A DNA stretch of 64,000 nt from Nitrospirota bacterium (GCA_035873375.1 JAYWMQ010000006.1:1-64000), one strand, 5' to 3'; positions 26,477 through 35,634 are shown, numbered from the stretch's first letter. A program made the numbers and translations. Notes: generated by a model not told the origin, from the letters alone.

Positions 26477-26757
26477 ATTTAAAGCTCCTGTCACTGTTAT
26501 TTCAATAGTAGATTTATTTCAGCATGATTGTGCTGTGCACTGCATTCTTTCTTGTCAGGAACGGCCTGATTTTTAACAACTCAAGGTTATCTCTGAATAA
26601 ATCCTTATTACAGAAGATGCATTGGGTGGGGGAAATTATATATTTTTTTGTCCCTTACGTCAAGGGGGCGAGAAAAGAATTCAAAATTCAGATATTAAAT
26701 CCAGCATTTAAGACATTCTTTATGATCTAAAATTTAAGGGTCAAGATAGCGTTATTT

Positions 26758-27864
26758 TCAGAGTATAGACTTAATCTCCTCGACCTCCCGGTTAATAATG
26801 GTCTCGGCAAGGTCAGGGACGGTTTCCCATATGATCTTTTCAATCTGCTGTTTTAACGAGGAACTTAACTCTTCCATCATATTACTGATGGTCTCTTCCA
26901 TGAGTCGGGGGGCGGTGTCAAGTATAATCTTCTCTACTGCCGGTTTCATGAGGCTGTTGACGCTGTCCAATATAGCAGCCTGCAGATCAAAAGACTCCAG
27001 CATCTCCTTCATCCTGTCCTCAACTGAAGATGTAAAGGCGGCATAAAACTCATTGCTGTCAAGTGAATTGACCATCTCTGAAATTTTTTCTTCGGCAATA
27101 GCCTTGAACATAGACTTCATTTCTTCTGTTCCCGGGAGCGGAACTGCCTGTCCCTGTCTTTCTTCTCCAACTGCGGCCCTGTCTCCGGTCAGGGATAGCT
27201 CTTCATCTTTTATCTCTTCGAGTTCTTCCAGGGTTTCATCGTCTTCCTCAAAAGTCAGCTCTTCTTCCAGTGCAAATGTCTCCTCAGAGGGTTCCAGAGA
27301 AGGTTCCATGGTCAATTCCTCTTTTTCCCATTCTTCTACCGTCTCTGTTTCAGAGCTTTCAGCCGTTTCAGCAGTTTCCAGGTGTCCAACCGTTTCGGCA
27401 GTTTCAAAAGTTTCAGCAGTTTCAACGGTTTCGCCTTCACTTACTTCAAACTCCTCTTCAAGTGTCTCGGCTACACCTTCTTCTTCCAGCATCTCTTTTT
27501 CTGCAAATATTGCGTTTATCTTGCTGATAAGTTCCTGGGATTCAAAGGGTTTTACAATATAATCATCAGCCCCGACCTCTTTTAGCAGGTCTTCATCAAT
27601 CGGCTCAAAGGCTCCGGCAAGGAGAATAACGGGAATTCCCATTGTGTTCTCATCCTCCTTGATCTTTTCACACAACTGATAGCCGTTCATCTTTGGCATC
27701 TCTATATCTGCAAGGACTATATCCGGCATGAATTCTTTTATTACAGCCCAGGCATGTTCTCCGTCTCCAACCGATTTGATCTCAAACCCCTCATCAGCGA
27801 GTATAAGTTCAACGACCTTCTGAATGGTTATACTGTCATCAGCCAAAAGCAGTTTTTTGCTCAT
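26758..27864 (-). CDS. response regulator with Glu-rich linker and PopZ-like C-terminal repeats
   Basis: The 368-residue protein starts with a receiver domain (residues 1-120): acidic pair DD near 9-10, phospho-acceptor Asp in PDIVLADIEMP, and the Lys in DDYIVKPFES. Residues about 125-225 are a highly acidic Thr/Glu linker with repeated TAETxETAET units encoded by degenerate short DNA repeats. The last ~110 residues hold amphipathic helices with the repeated pattern VEKIILDTAPRLMEE and IEKIIWETVPDLAETII, similar to the helical tail of PopZ-type (DUF2497) proteins. There is no DNA-binding or enzymatic output domain. It is a single gene with a good ribosome binding site; a role at a cell pole or in motility is only a guess. 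Confidence 0.8.
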   Translation of the reverse strand: MSKKLLLADDSITIQKVVELILADEGFEIKSVGDGEHAWAVIKEFMPDIVLADIEMPKMNGYQLCEKIKEDENTMGIPVILLAGAFEPIDEDLLKEVGADDYIVKPFESQELISKINAIFAEKEMLEEEGVAETLEEEFEVSEGETVETAETFETAETVGHLETAETAESSETETVEEWEKEELTMEPSLEPSEETFALEEELTFEEDDETLEELEEIKDEELSLTGDRAAVGEERQGQAVPLPGTEEMKSMFKAIAEEKISEMVNSLDSNEFYAAFTSSVEDRMKEMLESFDLQAAILDSVNSLMKPAVEKIILDTAPRLMEETISNMMEELSSSLKQQIEKIIWETVPDLAETIINREVEEIKSIL

Positions 27865-28047
27865 ATCCCACCTCTTAGTTAACGGGACTTGCCCGTTTAG
27901 TTTTTATTTTGAGGAATCACTATCAAAAAGACTCAACTCAGTACTTGTTGCTTATCTGTGGTTAAACACACTAACAAAATTTTATTGTTAATGGCCAGAA
28001 AAGTCAAGTATTTTAAAATATCATCAAAAAATTTTAATATATCTGTT

Positions 28048-28791
28048 ATGGATGCTTCTTTATTGAACGAATTGCTTCAGAAGGTAAAAGACGGAACCTT
28101 GTCACCCGAGAAGGCTGTGGAGAAATTAAGATCCCTGCCGTTTGAGGCTATTGATTCCTCACACGTGGACCATCACAGGGCTTTGAGACAGGGTATCCCT
28201 GAGGTGGTCTTTGCTGAAGGGAAGACGGTCGATGAGGTTTTGAGGATATCAAAGGCGATCTATAAGAAGAGCAGGAAACTGCTCATAACACGGGCAGATG
28301 AGAATATCCGTAAGGCACTCCGCATTAAAGGGGCAAAGCATTATCCGCGTTCCGGAATTATAATGGCAGGGGGGGCAAAGTCCGGCAGCGGCCTTGTACT
28401 CGTTGTTACAGCAGGGACATCGGATATCGCAGTGGCTGAAGAGGCCTCGCTCACGGCCTCTTTTCTTGGCAGCAGGGTTGAGACGGTTTATGATGTCGGT
28501 GTAGCAGGCATACACAGATTATTTGCATACATGGACCTCATCAGGGAGGCAAGGGTAATAGTGGTTGTTGCAGGCATGGAGGGTGCTCTTCCCTCTGTGG
28601 TTGGTGGTATTGCAGACAGTGTTGTCATCGGGGTACCCGCATCAACCGGTTACGGCACTTCCTTTGGGGGGCTTACCGCACTCTTTGCAATGCTCAACTC
28701 CTGTGTGCCGGGGATTGCGGTTGTCAATATTGATAACGGTTTTGGGGCAGGATGTCTTGCACACAGGATAAATACAGGGACTAAAAGATGA
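28048..28791 (+). CDS. larB: LarB-family protein (nickel-pincer cofactor biosynthesis; PurE-like)
   Basis: Starting from the ATG at 28048 the protein is about 247 residues, the usual LarB length, and begins MDASLLNELLQKVKDG. The PurE-like core includes GGAKSGSGLVLVVTAGTSD, VYDVGVAGIHRLF, VVVAGMEGALPSVVGGI and PASTGYGTSFGGLTALFAML. LarB carboxylates and hydrolyses nicotinic acid adenine dinucleotide in the lactate racemase cofactor pathway. The longer frame to 27958 is AT-rich and lacks family sequence. larC and larE are not adjacent. mutS follows within about 40 bases. Confidence 0.9.
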   Translation: MDASLLNELLQKVKDGTLSPEKAVEKLRSLPFEAIDSSHVDHHRALRQGIPEVVFAEGKTVDEVLRISKAIYKKSRKLLITRADENIRKALRIKGAKHYPRSGIIMAGGAKSGSGLVLVVTAGTSDIAVAEEASLTASFLGSRVETVYDVGVAGIHRLFAYMDLIREARVIVVVAGMEGALPSVVGGIADSVVIGVPASTGYGTSFGGLTALFAMLNSCVPGIAVVNIDNGFGAGCLAHRINTGTKR

Positions 28792-28831
28792 AAAGTTGAA
28801 CTTTCAGGCAGAAATTGTTTTAAATATCCCT

Positions 28832-31414
28832 ATGGCAGAACAGACCCCCCTCATGAAACAGTACTTCAGTATAAAGCAGGAACATGCCGACGCCATACTC
28901 TTCTTTCGCCTTGGTGATTTTTACGAGATGTTCGGTGAGGATGCCCGTGTGGCCTCCTCCGTCCTTTCGATAGCCCTCACAACGCGTGACAGGGGAAAGG
29001 AAAGACCCACCCCCATGTGCGGGGTCCCTCATTTTGCTGCAGAGACCTATATAACCAGACTGATAAATGCAGGTTACAAGGTTGCCGTCTGTGAACAGGT
29101 TGAAGACCCCAAGGAGGCAAAGGGGATTGTAAAAAGAGAGGTTGTCAGGGTTATCACTCCGGGTACGCATACGCCTGAAAACCCCAAGGAAAACAACTTT
29201 ATACTCAGTTTTTATCCTGACGGCAAGGTCCACGGCATCTCAATCGCAGACCTTTCAACCGGTGAATTCTTTCTTTACGAGACCGACCGACCGGTTGAGG
29301 ACGAGATCCAGAGGTTTGAACCAAAGGAGATTCTCTGCCCGTCTCACCTCAAGGGTCATTTCCACTACCTCGATACACTGAACAGCTATTTTACGACCTA
29401 TTATGAGGACTGGTTTTTTGACTACTCCGAGGCATACAGGAAGATGCTTGAACATTTTAAGGTCTATTCCCTTGAAGTCTTCGGCTGTGAGGAGATGAAG
29501 GCAGCAGTATCTTCCTCCGGAGCGCTCATCAACTATCTCACGGAAAACCAGAAGGGCGCTGTTGTACTCAGGAAACCTGCTGTGCTCAAGCAGGGTGAGT
29601 ATATGTTCCTTGATTCCGTTACCAAGAGGAACATCGAACTGATACATAACATGAGAGACGGCTCATCCGAGGGTACCCTGCTCAAAATACTGGATGAAAC
29701 ATTGACGCCAATGGGCGGAAGGTTCCTCAGAAATGCCATATTAAAACCCCTTGTCAACATAGAAGGTATCAGAGACCGTCATGAGGCCGTTGAAAACCTT
29801 ATAGAGGGCTACGAGCTGCAGGAGACCCTAAGAACCTATCTCAGGCAGGTTCAGGACCTTGAGAGGCTCTCCACAAGGGTGCTCCAGCGCAGTGCAAACG
29901 CCCGCGACCTTATTGCGATCAGGACATCAGTGGCATGTCTTCCTGAAATAAGAGGTGCCCTTACGAAGGCCCACTCCCCGCTACTCACGAAAATTTCCGG
30001 TGATGTGGAGGATTTCAGCGGATTGAAAGACCTGATTGATCGGGCGATTAATGATGATCCGCCCAATGGTCTGAAAGACGGCGGGATAATAAAGTCAGGC
30101 TACAGACAGGATGTGGATGAATTCAGGGAAATGTCCACAAAGGGGAAGGACTACATCTCGGGGCTTGAGATGAAAGAGAAGGAATCAACAGGCATATCGT
30201 CACTGAAGATCGGTTATAACAGAGTTTTTGGTTATTATCTTGAGGTTACAAAATCAAACCTCCATATGGTGCCTGAACATTACATCAGGAAGCAGACCCT
30301 TGTGGGGGCCGAGAGGTACGTCACCCCGGAGTTAAAGGAATACGAAAACAGGGTGCTCGGCGCTGAGGAGAGGCTCAAGGCCCTTGAGTATGAAGTCTTT
30401 ATGGAAGTACTCAAAGAGGTTGCTCTTTCAATTGAAGACCTTCTCGGGACTGCTCAGGCGATAGGAGAGCTTGACTTCCTTCTCTCACTTGCTGTGACTG
30501 CAAAAAGATACAACTATAAAAAACCCCTGATTGACAGTACGGGAAGACTTGAAATTACAGACGGAAGGCATCCGGTGCTTGAAAGGGGCACCTCTGATGA
30601 GAAGTTTATCCCGAACAGCGCTTATGTTGATACGGAAGACCACAGGCTCCTGATCATAACAGGTCCGAACATGGCGGGGAAATCAACGTATATGAGGCAG
30701 GTTGCACTGATCGTGCTGATGGCCCAGGTCGGCTCCTTTGTCCCCGCGGCAGAGGCCAGAATAGGGGTTGTGGACAGGATATTTACAAGGATCGGGGCCT
30801 CGGATTACCTTGCAAAGGGCCAGAGCACGTTTATGGTGGAAATGATAGAGACCGCAAACATCCTTTATAACGCAACGAAAGAGAGCCTGATAATACTTGA
30901 CGAGGTGGGCAGGGGGACAAGCACCTTTGATGGAATAAGCATAGCCTGGGCAATAGCTGAGTACATTGCAAACGAGATTGGTGCAAGGACCCTCTTTGCC
31001 ACCCATTATAATGAGCTGACAGAGCTCGGAATCACTTTGCCTGGAGTAAAAAACTACAATATCTCCGTCAAGGAGTGGGGTGATGAGATAATATTTCTGA
31101 GAAAGATCGAACGGGGCCCTGCTGACAAGAGTTACGGAATTCAGGTGGCACGCTTGGCAGGATTGCCAGAGCCTGTGATAGACAGGGCAAAGGAGGTGCT
31201 GAATAATCTTGAAAAATCAGAGTTTACTGAATTCGGCACACCAAGGGTTATGGGCAGGAATACCCGCAGAAAGGCGTCGCAGCTTGACCTGTTTTCAGTA
31301 AACTATGAGCCGATTGTAAATAAACTCCTCGGCATTGACACCTCATGCCTGACCCCTGATGAGGCAGTCAAGCGTCTGCTTGAAATACGCAAGATGGCGG
31401 AAGACCTTCAATAA
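28832..31414 (+). CDS. mutS: DNA mismatch repair protein MutS
   Basis: About 860 residues. The mismatch-binding domain I contains FFRLGDFYEMFGEDA, with the Phe-x-Glu wedge. The ATPase domain has Walker A GPNMAGKSTYMRQ (about residue 611), IGASDYLAKGQSTFMVEM and Walker B LIILDEVGRGTSTFDG. The C-terminal tail includes LDLFS. It recognises mispaired bases and recruits MutL, which is not here. The ATG at 28832 (MAEQTPLMKQY) fits the family better than the TTG at 28796; neither has a strong ribosome binding site. Confidence 0.96.
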   Translation: MAEQTPLMKQYFSIKQEHADAILFFRLGDFYEMFGEDARVASSVLSIALTTRDRGKERPTPMCGVPHFAAETYITRLINAGYKVAVCEQVEDPKEAKGIVKREVVRVITPGTHTPENPKENNFILSFYPDGKVHGISIADLSTGEFFLYETDRPVEDEIQRFEPKEILCPSHLKGHFHYLDTLNSYFTTYYEDWFFDYSEAYRKMLEHFKVYSLEVFGCEEMKAAVSSSGALINYLTENQKGAVVLRKPAVLKQGEYMFLDSVTKRNIELIHNMRDGSSEGTLLKILDETLTPMGGRFLRNAILKPLVNIEGIRDRHEAVENLIEGYELQETLRTYLRQVQDLERLSTRVLQRSANARDLIAIRTSVACLPEIRGALTKAHSPLLTKISGDVEDFSGLKDLIDRAINDDPPNGLKDGGIIKSGYRQDVDEFREMSTKGKDYISGLEMKEKESTGISSLKIGYNRVFGYYLEVTKSNLHMVPEHYIRKQTLVGAERYVTPELKEYENRVLGAEERLKALEYEVFMEVLKEVALSIEDLLGTAQAIGELDFLLSLAVTAKRYNYKKPLIDSTGRLEITDGRHPVLERGTSDEKFIPNSAYVDTEDHRLLIITGPNMAGKSTYMRQVALIVLMAQVGSFVPAAEARIGVVDRIFTRIGASDYLAKGQSTFMVEMIETANILYNATKESLIILDEVGRGTSTFDGISIAWAIAEYIANEIGARTLFATHYNELTELGITLPGVKNYNISVKEWGDEIIFLRKIERGPADKSYGIQVARLAGLPEPVIDRAKEVLNNLEKSEFTEFGTPRVMGRNTRRKASQLDLFSVNYEPIVNKLLGIDTSCLTPDEAVKRLLEIRKMAEDLQ

Positions 31415-31532
31415 GGGTTTGAAATATCATCCTTTTTACGATATATTACTGAACGGCAAGCTTGATTTTTAGTCATTTCTATGATATTGTATATCAACTT
31501 GTCCGTTAAATCATTACAATTAAAACAAAATT

Positions 31533-32051
31533 ATGGGAAATATACTAATCAATCAATCGGTAGCTATCCTTTGCGACGGGAATAATATTGAACGGAGCAT
31601 CCACGAGCTCTCCAAATCAAAAAATACAATGATCAATTTCGATAAACTGATCCCGAAATTACTTAATGACAGGGGGTTGAACAGACTGCTTTATTTTCGG
31701 GAAGGCAAGTCCATTTCTTCCAAATTCGCTGAAAGGCTGCACGAAAATTATTATGGATCGGTTCTTCCGTGTCATAAGTCAGCCGATATCCCCCTTTCCA
31801 TCAAGGCAACACAACTTGCCTCAAAGGTAGACACTATTATCATTATGTCAGGCGATGCAGATTTTGTGGATTTGGTTACGCATCTGAAAGGGGAGGGTGT
31901 AAGGGTAGAAATTGCTGCTGTAAGAAAAACAACTGCCAGGATATTAATTGAAGAAGCAGACTATTTTCACGAGATAACCAAGGAAGACTGGTTTATATAC
32001 AAGGCACCGAGAAAGACAAAACAAAAAAGACCTGACAGTTCACAAGGATAG
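31533..32051 (+). CDS. NYN-domain (LabA/DUF88-like) putative RNA-processing protein
   Basis: The 172-residue protein has the PIN-like NYN signature: ILCDGNNIERS near the N-terminus, KATQLASKVDTIIIMSGDADFVDLVTHLK in the middle (shown as the SGDADFVDL core), and VRVEIAAVRKTTARILIEEADYF near the end. The acidic residues in DGNN, SGDADF and the final EADYF can coordinate Mg. Members cleave or process RNA, or act in toxin-like systems. It stands alone on the plus strand, upstream of a PIN/RHH pair on the other strand, at the left end of an accessory region. Confidence 0.82.
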   Translation: MGNILINQSVAILCDGNNIERSIHELSKSKNTMINFDKLIPKLLNDRGLNRLLYFREGKSISSKFAERLHENYYGSVLPCHKSADIPLSIKATQLASKVDTIIIMSGDADFVDLVTHLKGEGVRVEIAAVRKTTARILIEEADYFHEITKEDWFIYKAPRKTKQKRPDSSQG

Positions 32052-32057
32052 GATTTT

Positions 32058-32129
32058 GACGGGATAAACATGATAAAGACTATTTATCGGAAAGTATCTC
32101 TTTTAGAAAAGTATCCTGTAAATCCCGTC
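32058..32129. repeat. 8-bp inverted repeat between convergent genes
   Basis: GACGGGAT (32058-32065) and ATCCCGTC (32122-32129) bound a 56-base interior. Similar GACGGGAT...ATCCCGTC pairs are common intergenic repeats and could serve as a bidirectional terminator for the NYN gene and the PIN gene. No T-run is present. Confidence 0.45.
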
Positions 32130-32184
32130 TAAAATATTTCGCTATTACAGTCTGAATGCAGTTATAACGGGGTTAAAGAAGAAC

Positions 32185-32586
32185 TTATCCGATTTTCCTG
32201 AGAAATTCCGCAAGTTTTATAATCCTTGTCTGTCCGTATTTCTTTAAATCAAGAAGATGCCTGTTCCCGGTGACAAGAAAATCTGCTTTTGAATGTTCTG
32301 CGCATTCGAGGATTCTGTTATCAGGTTCATCATGCAATACCTTGATCCTGCTCCCTGGTTTAACAACGGTTGAAACAGAGCCGATATGTTTGATTGTAGC
32401 TGTTATCTGTTCGTTACTCCACAGGAACTTCTCTTTGAGCTTTCCTGCCGTTTCGGTAAGGATCGGTATAGAGGTATAGAGTTCTACCTTTTTTTCAACA
32501 GTAAGGAGGTATGCTTCCTCTGCTTTGCCTCCAGGTGTAATAAATGCTGAAATGTAGATATTTGTATCAAATACGGCCTTGATCAC
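32185..32586 (-). CDS. PIN-domain toxin (putative VapC-like RNase)
   Basis: The 133-residue protein starts MIKAVFDTNIYISAFITPGG, with the first acidic metal ligand in FDTN. Further conserved positions are E in ILTETAGKLKEK, DEPDNRILECA and the C-terminal DFLVTGNRHLLDL. This is the putative toxin-antitoxin PIN family (COG1569). It overlaps the antitoxin stop by one base, the usual antitoxin-first toxin-antitoxin order. Toxicity is assumed from family membership only. Confidence 0.88.
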   Translation of the reverse strand: MIKAVFDTNIYISAFITPGGKAEEAYLLTVEKKVELYTSIPILTETAGKLKEKFLWSNEQITATIKHIGSVSTVVKPGSRIKVLHDEPDNRILECAEHSKADFLVTGNRHLLDLKKYGQTRIIKLAEFLRKIG

Positions 32587-32831
32587 TACCGGCCTTCGAA
32601 AACGATTTTTTCGATATCTTCCTCGGTGATTTTCAGCTCCCTGGCTCTCCTTGCACCGTACCTCTGCAGAGAATAGAACTCTTTTTTGAGTTTTTCCTCC
32701 TTGTACAGTTCAAACATTTCCCGGAAGAGCTGGCTAATCGTTTCCCCTTGAATCTTTGCTATCTTTCTGTACTCCTGTGCAGTCTCAGGGGGCACGGATA
32801 TGGTTATGGCTACCCTCTGCCTTTTTTCCAT
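32586..32831 (-). CDS. ribbon-helix-helix antitoxin
   Basis: The 81-residue protein starts MEKRQRVAITISVPPETA, matching the beta-strand and first helix of CopG/RHH DNA-binding proteins (RVAITISVPPE). YRKIAKIQGETISQLFREMF provides the second helix. The tail (RARELKITEEDIEKIVFEGR) likely wraps the PIN toxin. The start at 32831 sits behind a strong AGGAGG site; a longer upstream frame lacks such support. The protein probably represses its own operon. Confidence 0.87.
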   Translation of the reverse strand: MEKRQRVAITISVPPETAQEYRKIAKIQGETISQLFREMFELYKEEKLKKEFYSLQRYGARRARELKITEEDIEKIVFEGR

Positions 32832-32908
32832 TAGAACCTCCTGTGGTGTTACCATGTAATACCACAACACACATGATCGTGCTGCGTCAAAGCAGATATA
32901 TGAGGGCA

Positions 32909-32945
32909 GGGCATAAAAAGAGTGCTTTTTATGCCCTTTTTTTTT
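32909..32945 (+). terminator. strong rho-independent terminator, plus orientation
   Basis: GGGCATAAAAAG (32909-32920), loop AGTG, CTTTTTATGCCC (32925-32936), then nine T residues (32937-32945). The stem is a perfect 12 bp. It points plus, although both flanking genes are on the minus strand, so it would stop antisense transcription into ahcY. On the minus strand the hairpin has no T tail after it. Confidence 0.88.
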
Positions 32946-32949
32946 AAAA

Positions 32950-34266
32950 TTAATACCTGTAATAGTCCGGCTTGAACGGCCCTTCCCTGGGAATACCGAG
33001 ATACTCGGACTGGGCATCGGTAAGCGTGGTCAGCTTTACACCCAACTTTCCCAGATGCAACTGGGCAACCTTTTCATCCAGATGTTTTGGGAGCACATAA
33101 ACCTTGTTTTCGTAATTGTCAGGATTGTTCCAGAGCTCCATCTGGGCCATAACCTGGTTCGTAAAACTGTTTGACATGACAAAAGAAGGATGACCTGTGG
33201 CACATCCGAGGTTTACAAGGCGCCCTTCGGCAAGTATTGTTACGGCCTTGCCCTCAGGCCAGATCACCTGGTCAACCTGCGGCTTTATATTTACCTTCTT
33301 AAGCGATGGGTCGTTAAAGACCGAGGCAACATCTATTTCTATATCAAAATGCCCTATGTTACAGACTATGGCCTGATCCTTCATCACATCCATATGCTGT
33401 CTGCAGATAACGTCCTTGCACCCCGTAGTGGTAATGAATATATCCGCAATGGGTGCGGCATCCTCCATGGTAACAACCTCATAACCCTCCATGGCGGCCT
33501 GAAGAGCGCATATCGGGTCTATTTCTGTAATAAGAACCCTGGCACCCTGACCCCTTAAAGACTGGGCGCATCCCTTGCCGACATCACCATAGCCGGCTAC
33601 AACCGCTATCTTGCCGGCTATCATTACATCAGTGGCCCTCTTTATCCCGTCCAGCAGGGACTCACGGCAGCCGTATAGATTGTCAAACTTCGATTTTGTG
33701 ACGGAATCATTTACATTAAAGGCAGGACAGCCAAGGGTGCCTTCACGCATCATTTCATAAAGACGATGAACTCCTGTGGTCGTCTCCTCGGAAATACCGC
33801 GGATTTCCTTCAGATACTCAGGGTAGCGGTCATGAACAATCTGGGTAAGATCCCCGCCGTCATCAAGAATCATGTTAAGTGGTTTTCCGTCAGGCCATAA
33901 GAGCGTCTGCTCTATACACCAGTCATATTCTTCCTCGCTTTCTCCCTTCCATGCAAATACCGGAATACCACGGGCTGCTATGGCTGCCGCAGCATGATCC
34001 TGTGTGGAAAATATATTGCATGATGACCAGCGGACCTCAGCCCCTAATTCAACCAGGGTCTCTATCAATACAGCAGTCTGTATCGTCATATGGAGACACC
34101 CTGCTACCCGGGCTCCACTAAGTGGTTTTTCCTGTCCGAATTCCTGACGAAGCGCCATCAACCCTGGCATTTCGGTTTCAGCAATGGATATCTCCTTTCT
34201 TCCCCATTCGGCAAGGGAAATATCCGCTACCTTGAAATCCTCAACAACAATTTTGTCCTCAATCAT
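32950..34266 (-). CDS. ahcY: adenosylhomocysteinase
   Basis: The 438-residue enzyme has the N-terminal substrate residues ([20 protein letters not shown]), [13 protein letters not shown], the catalytic [13 protein letters not shown], the NAD-binding [15 protein letters not shown] and the C-terminal ending KPDYYRY. It splits S-adenosylhomocysteine into adenosine and homocysteine, closing the SAM cycle. A good AGGAGG ribosome binding site is present (34276-34281). The leader contains a 7-bp hairpin, GGGCTCT / AGAGCCC, but no SAH riboswitch pattern was recognised. Confidence 0.97.
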   Translation of the reverse strand: MIEDKIVVEDFKVADISLAEWGRKEISIAETEMPGLMALRQEFGQEKPLSGARVAGCLHMTIQTAVLIETLVELGAEVRWSSCNIFSTQDHAAAAIAARGIPVFAWKGESEEEYDWCIEQTLLWPDGKPLNMILDDGGDLTQIVHDRYPEYLKEIRGISEETTTGVHRLYEMMREGTLGCPAFNVNDSVTKSKFDNLYGCRESLLDGIKRATDVMIAGKIAVVAGYGDVGKGCAQSLRGQGARVLITEIDPICALQAAMEGYEVVTMEDAAPIADIFITTTGCKDVICRQHMDVMKDQAIVCNIGHFDIEIDVASVFNDPSLKKVNIKPQVDQVIWPEGKAVTILAEGRLVNLGCATGHPSFVMSNSFTNQVMAQMELWNNPDNYENKVYVLPKHLDEKVAQLHLGKLGVKLTTLTDAQSEYLGIPREGPFKPDYYRY

Positions 34267-34926
34267 TAGCTTTAAAACCTCCTGAATTTTAAAAGTATTG
34301 TAACTGCCTATTCCGGCGGGTTGGGCTCTTGGAGAGCCCGTTTCTGTATTACCGGTTCATAGTATTATCATGTTTTCAGCCAACAATTGCAAGTAAATGC
34401 AAGTAAACGAGTAAGGATTTGATGCCATAAAGCTCTTCCTTTCATGTTCCATTCCTCCTGATAAGGCCGGGAAGGTCAAAAGTTTTCCCCTCTATCAAGA
34501 GGGGATTAACAGGGTGTGTTCCTTAACTTGATTCGGGATTCAGAATAAGTCCACCTCTTTGGAAGAGGGGAGGGGGATTTTTCAAAAATGCGAAATTCCG
34601 CGAGTAAGCAACTATTGATTTTAAATGACTTTTATCTTGTGAAATCTTTCAGATATGCTATACTTTAACAAATAAACGGAGGAACCGGAAATTCGTGTAA
34701 TTAGAGTCTGTGTATAAATATAAGAATTGAGCCGTCATTCCCGCGGTCTGTTGAGCGGGAATCCAGTCTTTTCAGTGAGTTCTGGATATCCGATTACAGA
34801 CACTTCAGGTATGACAAAAATTAAAAACAGCAGTTTATACACAGACACTAATTAATGATATCTGTATAAAATAATACAAGATGCAGAAATTTGCTATGAT
34901 ATGAAAAAAAGCTGGAGGCATTAGTG
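34267..34926. other. 660-base intergenic stretch with several inverted repeats
   Basis: No gene is seen. It holds the ahcY leader hairpin (GGGCTCT/AGAGCCC near 34324-34340), a C/G-mirrored segment (CCTCTATCAAGAGGGG near 34490 and CTCTTTGGAAGAGGGG near 34550) and the terminal-repeat element described next. A TATACT-like -10 at about 34657 with TTGTGA upstream may start a plus-strand transcript. Confidence 0.55.
34698..34854. mobile_element. MITE-like element with 21-bp terminal inverted repeats
   Basis: The 157-bp element is bounded by TAATTAGAGTCTGTGTATAAA (34698-34718) and TTTATACACAGACACTAATTA (34834-34854), which are reverse complements with one mismatch. The interior carries a REP-like palindrome, CATTCCCGC ... 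GCGGGAATC (about 34736-34763), the same hairpin design seen in the 307-627 array. It has no coding capacity, so it would need a transposase in trans. No clear target duplication beyond the symmetric TA ends is visible. A related end sits at 658-678. Confidence 0.75.
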
Positions 34927-35151
34927 ATGTCATACAAAGTAAGCATAATAATTGAAAAAGATGAATATGGGTATTACGCCTATGCACCGGAACTGGAAGG
35001 ATGTCAGACTCAGGGTGAGACAATAGACGAAGTAATGGTAAACATAAAAGAGGCAATTGAACTTTATTTGGAGACACTTACGGAAGAGGAAATTAGGGAA
35101 GCGATGAGCAAGGAAATCCTAACAACAACTTTAGAGGTTCAGGTTGCCTAA
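34927..35151 (+). CDS. hicB: HicB-family antitoxin (first pair)
   Basis: The 74-residue protein starts MSYKVSIIIEKDEYGYYAYAP, with the HicB fold continuing ELEGCQTQGETIDEVMVNIKEAIELYLE. It has only the partial RNase H-like HicB domain and no extra DNA-binding domain. The ATG at 34927 is 8 bases from GGAGG. The downstream HicA start lies in the end of this gene, so the pair is translationally coupled. It probably neutralises the HicA mRNA interferase. Confidence 0.87.
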   Translation: MSYKVSIIIEKDEYGYYAYAPELEGCQTQGETIDEVMVNIKEAIELYLETLTEEEIREAMSKEILTTTLEVQVA

Positions 35152-35347
35152 ACTTCCACGACTTACACCTCAGGAAGCAGAATCAATGCTCCTGAAGGAT
35201 GGATATGAATTTATCAGAAGCAAAGGTAGTCACAGGATTTACATCAAGGGGACAAGACGAATGATAATTCCATTTCACACCGGCAAAATCTTACATCCCA
35301 AAATTGTCAAACAAGTTATCAAAGCAATAGAAACGAAAGAATATTAA
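35144..35347 (+). CDS. hicA: HicA-family toxin (first pair)
   Basis: The 67-residue protein begins with TTG inside the hicB stop region and reads MPKLPRLTPQEAESMLLKDG. The dsRBD-like HicA fold carries the catalytic His in SKGSHRIYIK and a second conserved segment IPFHTGKILHPKIVKQVIK. HicA toxins cleave mRNA in the absence of HicB. Size and order (antitoxin first) are the usual reversed hicBA arrangement. Confidence 0.87.
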   Translation: MPKLPRLTPQEAESMLLKDGYEFIRSKGSHRIYIKGTRRMIIPFHTGKILHPKIVKQVIKAIETKEY

Positions 35348-35436
35348 CCTGGCAAACAAATACAGCGTTCTTTTGCTGGCTGTAGTGGTTAGCTTTGCTG
35401 ACAAATATGTCTCCCTGAAGAGTTGCCAGGTTAATA
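35342..35436. repeat. 14-bp perfect inverted repeat after hicA
   Basis: TATTAACCTGGCAA (35342-35355) and TTGCCAGGTTAATA (35423-35436) are exact reverse complements 67 bases apart, starting at the hicA stop. It could end the hicBA transcript or mark an insertion. Confidence 0.6.
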
Positions 35437-35634
35437 AAACAGCATATAACAAACGGTTGGTGATTTGAATGCGTACCAGAGGATGCTTTTTGAGCAAGAG
35501 ATATTTTGTTGTTTTCAAAAAGGCGTCATGCCAGTTAATATCATCAAGGGTACGGATCACCTTAATGTGAAATGTGTAGACCTTCCCTATGTTTTTTGTG
35601 GTACGGTAAAAGTATCTGATAACTCGTCAGCAAG

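Noticed and set aside
26477-26757. T-box leader for valS
   Set aside because: The region lacks a T-box sequence and specifier-loop structure, and T-boxes are largely a Gram-positive feature.
34267-34350. SAH riboswitch before ahcY
   Set aside because: Only a short GGGCTCT/AGAGCCC hairpin is seen; the conserved SAH-riboswitch core is not recognisable.
35342-35436. Integron attC site
   Set aside because: The inverted repeat lacks the RYYYAAC/GTTRRRY core sites and the asymmetric inner pairs, and no integrase is near.
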